DNA from: a bacterium
Lineage (GTDB): Bacteria; Zixibacteria; MSB-5A5; GN15; FEB-12
Reading direction: 5' to 3'
Assembly: GCA_030629485.1 (NCBI GenBank)
Contig: DAOVOW010000025.1
Span: forward strand, 1 to 11,694
DNA length: 11,694 nt
How positions within the stretch are numbered: position 1 is the stretch's first letter; each line of letters opens with the position of its first letter. Shown piece after piece: positions 1 to 6,601 of the stretch. The position numbers and the translations under genes were made by a program. Below the pieces are notes generated by a model, which saw nothing but the letters and a program-made list of their open reading frames with translations, had not been told where the DNA came from and did not search any database.

Positions 1-630
1 GGTGCGCGGCTGGGAGAGAACGTGACGGTGGCGCATGGCGCTGTGATCGGTACGGTGCCGCAGGACTTGAAATTCGGGGGAGAGGACTCCACGGCGGTGA
101 TCGGTGATGGCACCGTGGTGCGTGAGTACGCCACGATCAACCGTGGGACCAAAGATCGCGGCGAAACTACTATCGGGGAAAACTGTCTGCTGATGGCGTA
201 CTCGCATACAGCGCACGATTGCCTCATCGGCGATCACGTGATCCTGGCTAATTCGGTCAATTTGGCCGGGCATATAGAGATCGGCGACTATGCTATTCTC
301 GGCGGGGTGTTGCCGATACATCAGTTTGTCAAAATCGGCATGCACGCCATGGTCGGCGGCGGCTTTCGGGTGCCGCAGGATATTTGTCCCTACGCCCTGG
401 CGGGCGGCTATCCTTTGAAGATTATGGGTCTCAATGCGACCGGTCTGAAACGTCGCGGCTTCCCGAAAGAAACGATAGCTGGTTTGCACAAAGCCTTCAA
501 GCTTCTCTTCAACAGTGGCCTGAACACCACACAGGCGGTTGAACGCATCACAAGCGAACTTGATATCACACCCGAGATACAGATCATTCTCGATTTCATT
601 GCACAGTCGACGCGCGGGCTCGTCAAGTAA
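1..630 (+). CDS. lpxA: UDP-N-acetylglucosamine acyltransferase LpxA, 5' end missing
   Basis: LpxA transfers a 3-hydroxyacyl chain from acyl carrier protein to UDP-GlcNAc in the cytosol, the first step of lipid A synthesis. The reading frame is open to the window edge, so 209 residues are visible; aligned with the 262-residue E. coli enzyme about 53 N-terminal residues are missing. Hexapeptide (I-G-x4) repeats of a left-handed beta helix are followed by the typical helical tail, beginning GLKRRGF and ending STRGLVK. The SHTAHDC motif at about 205-222 holds the equivalent of catalytic His125 (codon 214-216), and equivalents of His144 and His160 are present. The residue matching E. coli Gly173, which sets acyl length, is glycine, consistent with a long acyl chain (inference from homology). 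The GTG at 22 is internal, not the start. Ends 26 bases before the next gene. Confidence 0.96.
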   Translation, partial: GARLGENVTVAHGAVIGTVPQDLKFGGEDSTAVIGDGTVVREYATINRGTKDRGETTIGENCLLMAYSHTAHDCLIGDHVILANSVNLAGHIEIGDYAILGGVLPIHQFVKIGMHAMVGGGFRVPQDICPYALAGGYPLKIMGLNATGLKRRGFPKETIAGLHKAFKLLFNSGLNTTQAVERITSELDITPEIQIILDFIAQSTRGLVK

Positions 631-656
631 CTAGACACACAACTTGATTAAGGCCA

Positions 657-1199
657 ATGATGGGAAGTCAATCTGAGAAGCCGTGGGGTTTCGCGTGTAT
701 ACGTCAATTAGAAGTGGGTAGCCTTTGCATTATTATATCGCTTGCGTATATCCTACTGTTTGCCGGATGTCCGGATTCTGGACGCGTAGGGATGGACCCA
801 CCGTCAATGTCGGGTGAATATTCGGGTACCTACCGTGTCACTTATCATTTGGGGGACTCAGCTCGCCAGGTTATCAATCAGAACTACATCCTATGGACAT
901 TCGACGAGCCTTACTTCTACTTTCGCATAGACCCGGCGTTGCACACAGGCTACTGTTTCTGCCGCGTTCACGGTGAGTACGCGCTTACGGAAGGGTTGCG
1001 CCTGCTGCCTAAGGTGGTGACACCCGACTCGGCTTTAGGCTGTTGGCAATGTGACGAATCTGAAGTGCCGGCTGGCGTATTCGTCCGAGAGTCAAGAGGC
1101 GATACTATGATCCTCAAGTCACAGGAAGCGGCCACTTTCAAGGAGTTGAAGCTGATAAGGACAGGTGCTGCCTCGGCCTCTCAGGGACAAATAATGTGA
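657..1199 (+). CDS. Hypothetical lipoprotein
   Basis: I do not recognise the family. A hydrophobic stretch (residues about 21-36) ends in a good lipobox, LFAGC, with the lipidated cysteine at residue 38, so the mature protein of about 143 residues is probably tethered to a membrane facing the periplasm. The rest alternates short hydrophobic and aromatic strands (GEYSGTYRVTY near 53-63, then YILWTF and YFYFRI), which suggests a small beta barrel or lipocalin-like fold; this is inference only. Two close cysteine pairs, C100-x-C102 and C129-x2-C132, may form disulfides or bind metal. The ATG at 657 is followed directly by a second ATG, and only a weak AAGG precedes them, so the start is uncertain by a few codons. 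It lies 26 bases after lpxA and 43 before the NTPase gene, probably in one transcript. Confidence 0.72.
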   Translation: MMGSQSEKPWGFACIRQLEVGSLCIIISLAYILLFAGCPDSGRVGMDPPSMSGEYSGTYRVTYHLGDSARQVINQNYILWTFDEPYFYFRIDPALHTGYCFCRVHGEYALTEGLRLLPKVVTPDSALGCWQCDESEVPAGVFVRESRGDTMILKSQEAATFKELKLIRTGAASASQGQIM

Positions 1200-1242
1200 G
1201 CGGCATTGACATGACATTGCGCGTCGGTTATTGTCAGGTACC

Positions 1243-1773
1243 ATGGCCCACTTTGCACATTACAGCATCCTCATCACCGGCTTCCCCGGGGTCGGCAAGA
1301 CGACCGTTATCAAAAAGCTGTGCGCCCAAGTCGCGCATCTCAACCCGGTAGGGTTCTACACTGAAGAGATTCGCGAGCGAGGCGTCCGCAAGGGTTTTGC
1401 GTTGGTGTCGTTGGATGGACGCAGGAGTATTCTCTCGCACGTCGACATCCGGTCGCACCATCGTGTCGGCAAGTATGGTGTGGACATTGCTGCCTTTGAG
1501 CGATTTCTTGACACGATAGATTTCGATGGACCTGCGACCGGCTTGATCGTGATTGACGAGATTGGCAAGATGGAGTGCCTGTCACTGAAGTTTCAGACGC
1601 TCCTGGCTCGGTGGCTCGATGCCGAAAAGCGACTGGTGGCCACGATAGCTCTCAAGGGTGGCGGTGTTATCGATCAAACGAAAAACCGAGCCGACGTCAG
1701 GCTCCTGCAGGTCACGCCGAAGTCACGTGACGGACTGCCGGCGTGCATCGCCGAGATGCTGGCCGGCGAGTAA
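1243..1773 (+). CDS. THEP1-family nucleoside-triphosphatase (NTPase_1)
   Basis: A cytosolic P-loop protein of 176 residues, the usual size for the family. The Walker A motif GFPGVGKT is at residues 13-20 and the Walker B segment LIVIDEIG at 101-108, with acidic D105 and E106. Family signatures are GFYTEEIRE near 37-45, the VGKYGVD segment near 75-81, and the C-terminal R-x-D...VT...RDGLP pattern. THEP1-like proteins hydrolyse NTPs in vitro, and some have been proposed to be nucleotide kinases; the cellular role is unsettled. I chose the ATG at 1243 because it puts the P-loop close to the N-terminus as in relatives; a TTG at 1231 in the same frame would add four residues. No strong ribosome site is visible. 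The position behind lpxA and a lipoprotein gives no clear functional hint. Confidence 0.88.
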   Translation: MAHFAHYSILITGFPGVGKTTVIKKLCAQVAHLNPVGFYTEEIRERGVRKGFALVSLDGRRSILSHVDIRSHHRVGKYGVDIAAFERFLDTIDFDGPATGLIVIDEIGKMECLSLKFQTLLARWLDAEKRLVATIALKGGGVIDQTKNRADVRLLQVTPKSRDGLPACIAEMLAGE

Positions 1774-1823
1774 GGTCCGTCAGCCGTGGCGCGAAGGAAC
1801 GGTTTCATCGGTCCGCATGTGGT

Positions 1824-1829
1824 TATAAT
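1824..1829 (+). promoter_or_regulatory. Possible -10 box (TATAAT) for the TPR-CHAT gene
   Basis: A perfect TATAAT lies in the 183-base gap between the NTPase gene and the TPR-CHAT gene. The sequence 16-18 bases upstream (around 1801-1808) matches TTGACA poorly, at best three of six, so the call rests on the -10 box alone. A start near 1836 would give a leader of roughly 90 bases before the mini-ORF at 1929. Confidence 0.3.
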
Positions 1830-1908
1830 TCTCCATTTTGGACTGTACAAACGAGTGGCAGCGATGTAAATTACTCTTGATGAGTCGGCCGCAGGACAAT
1901 GCTTCATC

Positions 1909-1955
1909 AAAGGGAGGTTAAACGCCCTATGCGTTCGTTTGCCGGGTTAGCATAA
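1909..1955 (+). promoter_or_regulatory. Strong Shine-Dalgarno plus 8-codon leader ORF before the TPR-CHAT gene
   Basis: AAAGGGAGG at 1909-1917 is the best Shine-Dalgarno sequence in this region, but it lies 39 bases from the TPR-CHAT ATG at 1957, too far for direct use. It is 11 bases before an ATG at 1929 that opens an 8-codon frame (MRSFAGLA) ending in TAA at 1953-1955, one base before the TPR-CHAT start. The geometry fits termination-reinitiation. The main gene cannot start upstream in its own frame because TAG at 1948-1950 closes it. Confidence 0.4.
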
Positions 1956-1956
1956 T

Positions 1957-4740
1957 ATGGCTCTCAAGCACGCGCTCTTAGTTCTGTCCGTCGCCCTGGT
2001 GGGACCAATCCGGGCGGCCGAAACTGATTCATGGCAGGAACTGCTTCGTCAGGCGGACTCGCTTTCTGTGGAGTTGCAGCAGGACACGGCCATTGTCCTC
2101 GGTACTCTCGCCTTGTCGAAGGTTGAAGCCGAGTTGGGCACTGAGGATACCGCCGTGGCTCGCGTCCTCCACCGGATTGGCAACTATCACTTCTACAAAC
2201 AGGAGTATTCAGAGGCCGAGTCGTTTCATAAGCGTGCTTTAGCCATTCGTCAAAAGATTCTTGGCTCGAGGCATGAGACGGTGGGATATAGTTTGACGAG
2301 TCTCGCCGTGATCTATCGACGGCTGGGCAAGTACGCTGAAGCTGAGCCGTTTCACGAGCGCGCTTTAGAGATTTGGGAGGACGTCTACGGTCCGAACCAC
2401 GAGTTTGTAGCCTGGGTGCTGAACAATCTTACTACCCTGTGCGAGTATCAGGGCAAGTTTGCCGAAGCGGAAGCACATTGTCAACGAGCGATGACCATTT
2501 ATGAGAATCTCCACGGCAAGGAGCACCATTTGGTGACTGGATGTCTGAGTCATCTGGCTACCTTGCATAAGAGGCAGGGCAAATACGCGAAGGCGGAGTC
2601 GCTGTTCGTGCAAGCACTGGCCATCCGCGAGAAAGTCCATGGCCCGGATAGTTCGTGGGTAGCGCACACTCTGATCGACCTGGTCAATCTCTATCAACTC
2701 CAAGGCAGGATTTCAGAGGCTGAAGCCTACGCTCGCCGAGCCCTCGCCTTGGCCGAGAAAAGCCAGGGACCGGACCACCCCCTGGTGGCGGGGTACTTGC
2801 ATAACCTGGCCGATCTGTATTGTGACCAGGGCAAGTATGCCGAAGCTGAGCCCTTGCTTGAGCGAGCTCTGACTCTCAAGAGGAGTGTACTGGGAAGCGA
2901 AAATTACGATGTGGCGTCAATCGAAGAAACCTACTCCAAGCTGTTTCGCTTGCGAGGAGACACTGCAAAAGCGATGGAAACGGCGGCACGAGCTTGTAAG
3001 ACAATGCACAAGAGCTTCGTTGACAATGCGATGGTGCTGTCGGAAAACGACGCGCTCAGCTTCTCACAACGGCTGCACAATTCAGTTGACAACTTCATAA
3101 GTTGCTACGTAGAGCTTGGCTCTGGTAACCTCTCAGTCATGAAGACAGCCGCGAATCTCATTCTCGCCACCAAAGGACGAGTGTCAGATGGTTTGTTTGA
3201 TCGTCAAAGGACTCTGGTACAAGAGACGGATTCAACTACTGTGGCTGTGGCGGAAGCCTTGAGAGTTGCCAAGCTGCGATTGTCGCGACGATATGTCAAA
3301 GGTCCCGGCGAAGATTCGGACCGTTTCCGTAGCGGCCTGGATTCCCTAACCACTCTGGTAAACGAACTGGAGACCGATCTCTCTCGCCTCAGCGCAAGTT
3401 TCAGGAAGAAACGGCAAATAAGAGAACTAAACGTAGACAGCATACGCGCATCGCTCCCGGAAAACTCATGTCTGATTGAGTACCTGAAGTATGACTACCT
3501 TAGCCTCCAGCCGAACAGTGCCACACCTCATTATCTTGCCATCGTGGTGTCGGAAAGCGCCGAGCCGGTGATTCTGAATATCGGACCGGCAGCACCGATC
3601 GATAAACTGATTGACTTATACCGGCAGCACATGCTGCGGGTGCCGTTGGCAGGCCTCCCATCAGACGAAGATGTGGAAGAATACCGAGGCCTTGCCAAGG
3701 AATTGTATCGGAGGATCTGGAAACCTGTGGAAAACCACACCTCCGCTAAGAAGTTGGTCTTGATTGCCCCTGACGGTGGATTGAACCTGGTTTCATTTGC
3801 GGGCTTGCTGGATGACACAGGAACCTATTTGATTGAAAGGTGCCCGATACACTATCTCTCTGCCGGACGTGATCTGGTTCGGTTGAAAGACGTTGCAACA
3901 CCGGCGGTCGGTCTGTTGGCCCTTGGAGACCCTGATTACGATGCCTCCGTCACTGATCGGTTATTGATTACTGCTTCTCTTCAGGACACTGTCGCCAACC
4001 CTGAATACAGTGTATCCCGGAGCACTCGAATGGGCCGTGGTGAGTTCAGAGGGATAAAGGTAAGCCCTTTGCCCTGGACACGTCGAGAGGTGAAGCGAAT
4101 AGCTCAGGCATGGACGACAACCCGGCACGAGCCTGTCGAAGTGTTTTGCGGTTTGGACGCCAGCGAGGAGAGATTGAAAGCCGAAGCTCCGGGCAAAAGA
4201 GTGATTCATCTGGCGACTCATGGCTATTTTCTTCAGGACAATGCTTCTTCGGAAGACCCTGGAGGAGAAGCGGAGCAGGATTATGGCCCGGCGGTGAGAA
4301 ATCCGCTACTTAAGTCGGGGCTGTTTCTCGCCGGAGCGAATCAACGTGGTCAGATTGCGGACAGCGCTGGGGTGGACGACGGCATTCTTACCGCTTTCGA
4401 GGTGTCGGCAATGAATCTCCAGGGTACCGAGTGGGTGGTGTTGTCGGCCTGCGAGTCGGGTCTTGGCGAAGTAAAAGCCGGCGAGGGCGTCTGGGGACTA
4501 CGACGCGCCTTCCAAATGGCCGGGGCGCGGACCGTGATAAGCTCGTTGTGGTCGATACCCGACAAGCAAACGGTGTCGATTATGGAGCAGTTATACTCCT
4601 CCGATGACGATGATCTTGCTCGTGTTATGCGGCAGATGGCCGTGAATGAAATCGAGAAGATTCGCAACCGCGGCTTGCCGGATCATCCGTACACATGGTC
4701 TGCTTTTATCGCGGTGGGTGATTGGCGAATCTACCAGTGA
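1957..4740 (+). CDS. Secreted TPR-CHAT protein (predicted caspase-like protease)
   Basis: 927 residues. The N-terminus (MALKHALLVLSVALVG...) is a signal peptide with likely cleavage near residue 20, so the protein should leave the cytosol. Residues about 66-349 are seven TPRs with an exact 42-residue period, marked by KYAEAE-like cores at about 83, 125, 167, 209, 251, 293 and 335, the kinesin-light-chain type. A helical linker (about 350-570) leads to a CHAT domain (about 575-927). The predicted catalytic His755 lies in HLATHGY and Cys832 in LSACESG; both are intact, as is the NPLLKSGLFLAGAN segment between them. CHAT is a caspase/separase-clan peptidase fold; the substrate here is unknown. 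The gene ends one base from the stop of the convergent anti-sigma gene, which with the adjacent ECF sigma gene suggests a shared signalling role (inference). The start is fixed by an in-frame stop at 1948 and by the signal peptide. Confidence 0.93.
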   Translation: MALKHALLVLSVALVGPIRAAETDSWQELLRQADSLSVELQQDTAIVLGTLALSKVEAELGTEDTAVARVLHRIGNYHFYKQEYSEAESFHKRALAIRQKILGSRHETVGYSLTSLAVIYRRLGKYAEAEPFHERALEIWEDVYGPNHEFVAWVLNNLTTLCEYQGKFAEAEAHCQRAMTIYENLHGKEHHLVTGCLSHLATLHKRQGKYAKAESLFVQALAIREKVHGPDSSWVAHTLIDLVNLYQLQGRISEAEAYARRALALAEKSQGPDHPLVAGYLHNLADLYCDQGKYAEAEPLLERALTLKRSVLGSENYDVASIEETYSKLFRLRGDTAKAMETAARACKTMHKSFVDNAMVLSENDALSFSQRLHNSVDNFISCYVELGSGNLSVMKTAANLILATKGRVSDGLFDRQRTLVQETDSTTVAVAEALRVAKLRLSRRYVKGPGEDSDRFRSGLDSLTTLVNELETDLSRLSASFRKKRQIRELNVDSIRASLPENSCLIEYLKYDYLSLQPNSATPHYLAIVVSESAEPVILNIGPAAPIDKLIDLYRQHMLRVPLAGLPSDEDVEEYRGLAKELYRRIWKPVENHTSAKKLVLIAPDGGLNLVSFAGLLDDTGTYLIERCPIHYLSAGRDLVRLKDVATPAVGLLALGDPDYDASVTDRLLITASLQDTVANPEYSVSRSTRMGRGEFRGIKVSPLPWTRREVKRIAQAWTTTRHEPVEVFCGLDASEERLKAEAPGKRVIHLATHGYFLQDNASSEDPGGEAEQDYGPAVRNPLLKSGLFLAGANQRGQIADSAGVDDGILTAFEVSAMNLQGTEWVVLSACESGLGEVKAGEGVWGLRRAFQMAGARTVISSLWSIPDKQTVSIMEQLYSSDDDDLARVMRQMAVNEIEKIRNRGLPDHPYTWSAFIAVGDWRIYQ
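2152..3003 (+). repeat. Seven tandem 126-base (42-residue) TPR units
   Basis: The coding sequence repeats every 126 bases. Each unit carries G-[KR]-[YFI]-[AS]-[EK]-A-E, then a conserved RAL (or QAL/RAM) and, after the second helix, a GPNH- or GPDH-like turn. The units have diverged in DNA, so this is an old protein-level repeat. The seventh unit (from about 2926) is the most degenerate. Confidence 0.85.
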
Positions 4741-4741
4741 G

Positions 4742-5605
4742 CTACCGTTTGAGTTGGATATCAAACGGTTGAACGATCTGCAGACTGTCTGCTTCAATGA
4801 TGTCATACAGAATGAGTTGATACTGTCCCGGTCTCAGTGCAAGTTCAAACCGGGCGAAACCGAGATTGTCGAAATCCGTAACCTGATCCACGCCAAAAAT
4901 GAGGGAGTCTGTAGCTCTGTCCACGACATGGATACTATAGGTGTGGGATTCTTCCGGGTCGACATAAACCCGTCCCTTGAACGTGAACTCCTCCGTCTCT
5001 GCCTCGAAAACAGTCCGCTCGCCGAGGCTGCGCGTCATCGCGGGGAAAAGTCCCTCCACTTCCGCGGTTGGTGCGGAAGGTTCATGCCTTACCAGGGTCA
5101 CAGCGACAAACACAATTATGGCGGCGGCCGCAAAGACAGTCAGTGGTCGCCAGACCCGGCGGGTCAGATCGGTTAGTTTGGTGGTAGTTGCAGTTTGCCC
5201 GCTGACTTGCCGGTCCAAAGCGACGATAGTTGGAATCTCCTCGTTGGTCACGAGTGCTTCCAACTGATCCGGCAACATGGCAAGCTTCTCGACAGCCTCG
5301 CGGCAAAGCCGACACTCGGAGATATGAGACTCCAGTTCGCGACGTTGAGTTGGTTCGAGCGAACCGGGGTCGCGAGCGTATTGATCCAACAAGTCGCTGT
5401 CGACATGAGAATCGAGCGCACTTGACTGTGAATCGCCGCCGGCTACTGCAAAAAGCGTCTGCTCTCGGGCGAAAGCCGACCGGCAAGCGGGACACTCATC
5501 CAGGTGTGCTTTCACCTTTTCGGCCTCGTGCGATTCCAGTCTGTCGTTGAAGTACATTGGAAACTGCTCCTGATATTCTCGACATCTTTTATTGCGCTGG
5601 CTCAT
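4742..5605 (-). CDS. Membrane anti-sigma factor with two zinc-finger (ZAS, zf-HC2) motifs
   Basis: 287 residues in three parts. The cytosolic N-terminus has two zf-HC2/ZAS-like units: the first with Cys8 and H34-x3-C38-x2-C41, the second with H67 and H94-x3-C98-x2-C101. Units of this kind bind zinc and hold ECF sigma factors inactive. One membrane helix spans about 154-172 after basic residues near 149-153. The remaining 115 or so residues lie outside the cytosol, are rich in beta-strand-forming segments (FTFKGRVYV, YSIHVVD, GQYQLILYD), and may be the sensor; I do not recognise that domain. The start ATG has GAGG (5614-5617) eight bases upstream. It follows the ECF sigma gene by 80 bases on the same strand, the standard order for a sigma/anti-sigma pair, and ends one base from the TPR-CHAT stop codon. 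Confidence 0.88.
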   Translation of the reverse strand: MSQRNKRCREYQEQFPMYFNDRLESHEAEKVKAHLDECPACRSAFAREQTLFAVAGGDSQSSALDSHVDSDLLDQYARDPGSLEPTQRRELESHISECRLCREAVEKLAMLPDQLEALVTNEEIPTIVALDRQVSGQTATTTKLTDLTRRVWRPLTVFAAAAIIVFVAVTLVRHEPSAPTAEVEGLFPAMTRSLGERTVFEAETEEFTFKGRVYVDPEESHTYSIHVVDRATDSLIFGVDQVTDFDNLGFARFELALRPGQYQLILYDIIEADSLQIVQPFDIQLKR

Positions 5606-5637
5606 CTTACTTGCCTCATTTGTCCATTTCCACGCCG

Positions 5638-5660
5638 AATCATGTCATCTACACATGATT
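5638..5660. repeat. 8-bp perfect inverted repeat between sigma and anti-sigma genes
   Basis: AATCATGT (5638-5645) and ACATGATT (5653-5660) are exact reverse complements around a 7-base loop. It lies in the 80-base gap of the sigma/anti-sigma operon, so it could be an operator or an RNA hairpin. No T tract follows on either strand, so it is not a standard terminator. Confidence 0.45.
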
Positions 5661-5685
5661 AGTCCGGCCAACCGACCGATGGTTC

Positions 5686-6228
5686 TCATTTTTCGTAGAA
5701 TTCCACTTTCTCTCTGGCCAATTGTCGGCATTCCCACATTTTACGCTTCACGCTACCCTCGCTAAGTCCAAGTTTCTCAGCCGCTTGTCTATAGTTCCGC
5801 TTTCCGAAGAAAACTATCCGCCACAGTCGCCGGCAATCTTTGGGTAGCGACATGAGCACCCGATATGCCGTCTTTCGGCGCTCGGTGGCGATCACCTGCT
5901 CCTCCTGAGAATAGGCTGGATCGGCCAACCCAACATCCTCGATGTCAATAGTCTCCACTGCCCGCGCAGCCTTATAGTAGTCGATGCAAGTCCGCCGCGT
6001 TATGGTGTAAACGTATGTCTTGAATGATGATCGTCCCTCAAACCGACCGCTCGACAGGCTCTCCAGCAACTTGATAAAGCAGTCCTGGGCGATATCATTT
6101 ACCGAATCCGCATCCGTCCAGTTCCATTTCCGGGCAATTCGTTCGATAATCTGCCTCAGACCCGCGATGAATTCACGGTCATGCTCGCGGATACGGCGCA
6201 GCAGTTGTTCTGCAGTCGCTTGTCCCAC
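5686..6228 (-). CDS. ECF-type RNA polymerase sigma factor
   Basis: About 180 residues from the GTG at 6228, the normal ECF length with only regions 2 and 4. Region 2 (about 17-90) has DIAQDCFIKLL and the core- and -10-binding segment FKTYVYTITRRTCIDYYKA. Region 4 (about 115-175) begins near the MSLPKDCRRL segment and has the helix-turn-helix YRQAAEKLGLSEGSVKRKM for -35 recognition. The frame stays open upstream to 6450, but the extra residues are not sigma-like and mirror the purine-rich leader of the opposite gene. An ATG at 6327 would add 33 residues and cannot be excluded. No good Shine-Dalgarno precedes the GTG. It heads a two-gene unit with its likely anti-sigma factor, 80 bases downstream, and is divergent from the large secreted protein gene, which may be among its targets (inference). 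Confidence 0.9.
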   Translation of the reverse strand: MGQATAEQLLRRIREHDREFIAGLRQIIERIARKWNWTDADSVNDIAQDCFIKLLESLSSGRFEGRSSFKTYVYTITRRTCIDYYKAARAVETIDIEDVGLADPAYSQEEQVIATERRKTAYRVLMSLPKDCRRLWRIVFFGKRNYRQAAEKLGLSEGSVKRKMWECRQLAREKVEFYEK

Positions 6229-6234
6229 ATTAAT

Positions 6235-6263
6235 AATATACCCCGGGGTCCGTACTGGGCCAA
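6235..6263 (-). promoter_or_regulatory. Possible sigma-70-type promoter of the ECF sigma gene
   Basis: Read on the minus strand, TTGGCC (6263-6258) and TATATT (6240-6235) are separated by 17 bases, a fair match to TTGACA/TATAAT. Transcription would begin at or just inside the chosen GTG start (6228), implying a leaderless mRNA; if the true start is the upstream ATG at 6327 this match is fortuitous. Confidence 0.25.
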
Positions 6264-6590
6264 TCGATTTGATGTCCCCTACGCCGCAAAAAAAAATCGC
6301 CGGATCGCCCCATTTCTTCCGAACCATCCGCCGCCGGGCCGGACTAACCGGGTGAGATGACCAGAAAAGACAAAAAACAGACAAGGATATACAAGATGAA
6401 ACAGCAAAAGCTAAAGAAAGGAAGAACATGGCTAAACAGGAATCCCGCAATCAATGACACGCAACAGGGGAATCACACCCCAAGCCTGAGTAACGGGCAA
6501 TTTTACAACAAAAATGAAGAAAGCAGAGGGAACAAGTCATGTTAGGTAAGACATTTCACGAGTCAGACCGGGGGCAAAACAACCAAGAAT

Positions 6591-6594
6591 GGAG
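6591..6594 (+). promoter_or_regulatory. Ribosome binding site that sets the large protein's start
   Basis: GGAG lies seven bases before the ATG at 6602, which opens directly into a signal peptide. An upstream in-frame ATG at 6539 also has GAGG (6526-6529) nine bases ahead, but starting there would put 21 polar residues before the signal peptide, so 6602 is preferred. Confidence 0.6.
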
Positions 6595-6601
6595 TTCAGT
6601 C

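Larger units (their letters stand above)
6229..6601. other. Divergent intergenic region with A-rich, T-poor leader
   Basis: This 373-base stretch separates the sigma gene from the large secreted protein gene and should hold both promoters. From about 6357 to 6540 the plus strand is strikingly A-rich (36 of 60 bases at 6361-6420) and poor in T (19 of 180 at 6361-6540). It also has a run of nine A at 6288-6296 and the palindrome CCCCGGGG at 6241-6248. I see no convincing -35/-10 pair for the plus-strand gene. The 62-codon open frame at 6357-6545 is low in complexity and probably not a gene. Confidence 0.5.

Noticed and set aside
1796..1800. GGAAC before the TPR-CHAT gene, and again at 6529-6533, as an ECF-type -35 core that might mark the sigma factor's targets
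   Set aside because: No shared or typical -10 element follows at 16-17 bases at either site, and a 5-base match is expected by chance in gaps of this size.
4646..5176. 176-codon plus-strand frame spanning the end of TPR-CHAT and the antisense of the anti-sigma gene
   Set aside because: It overlaps two well-supported genes, has no ribosome site or domain signature, and is best explained as chance.
6229..6450. Hydrophobic N-terminal extension of the sigma factor, which resembles a signal or membrane segment
   Set aside because: It mirrors the A-rich leader of the opposite strand, and ECF sigma factors begin close to region 2; the GTG at 6228 gives the usual length.
6357..6545. 62-codon plus-strand frame in the sigma/large-protein gap
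   Set aside because: Lys/Gln/Asn-rich low-complexity product arising from the T-poor, A-rich stretch, where stop codons are rare; no motif and no good ribosome site.
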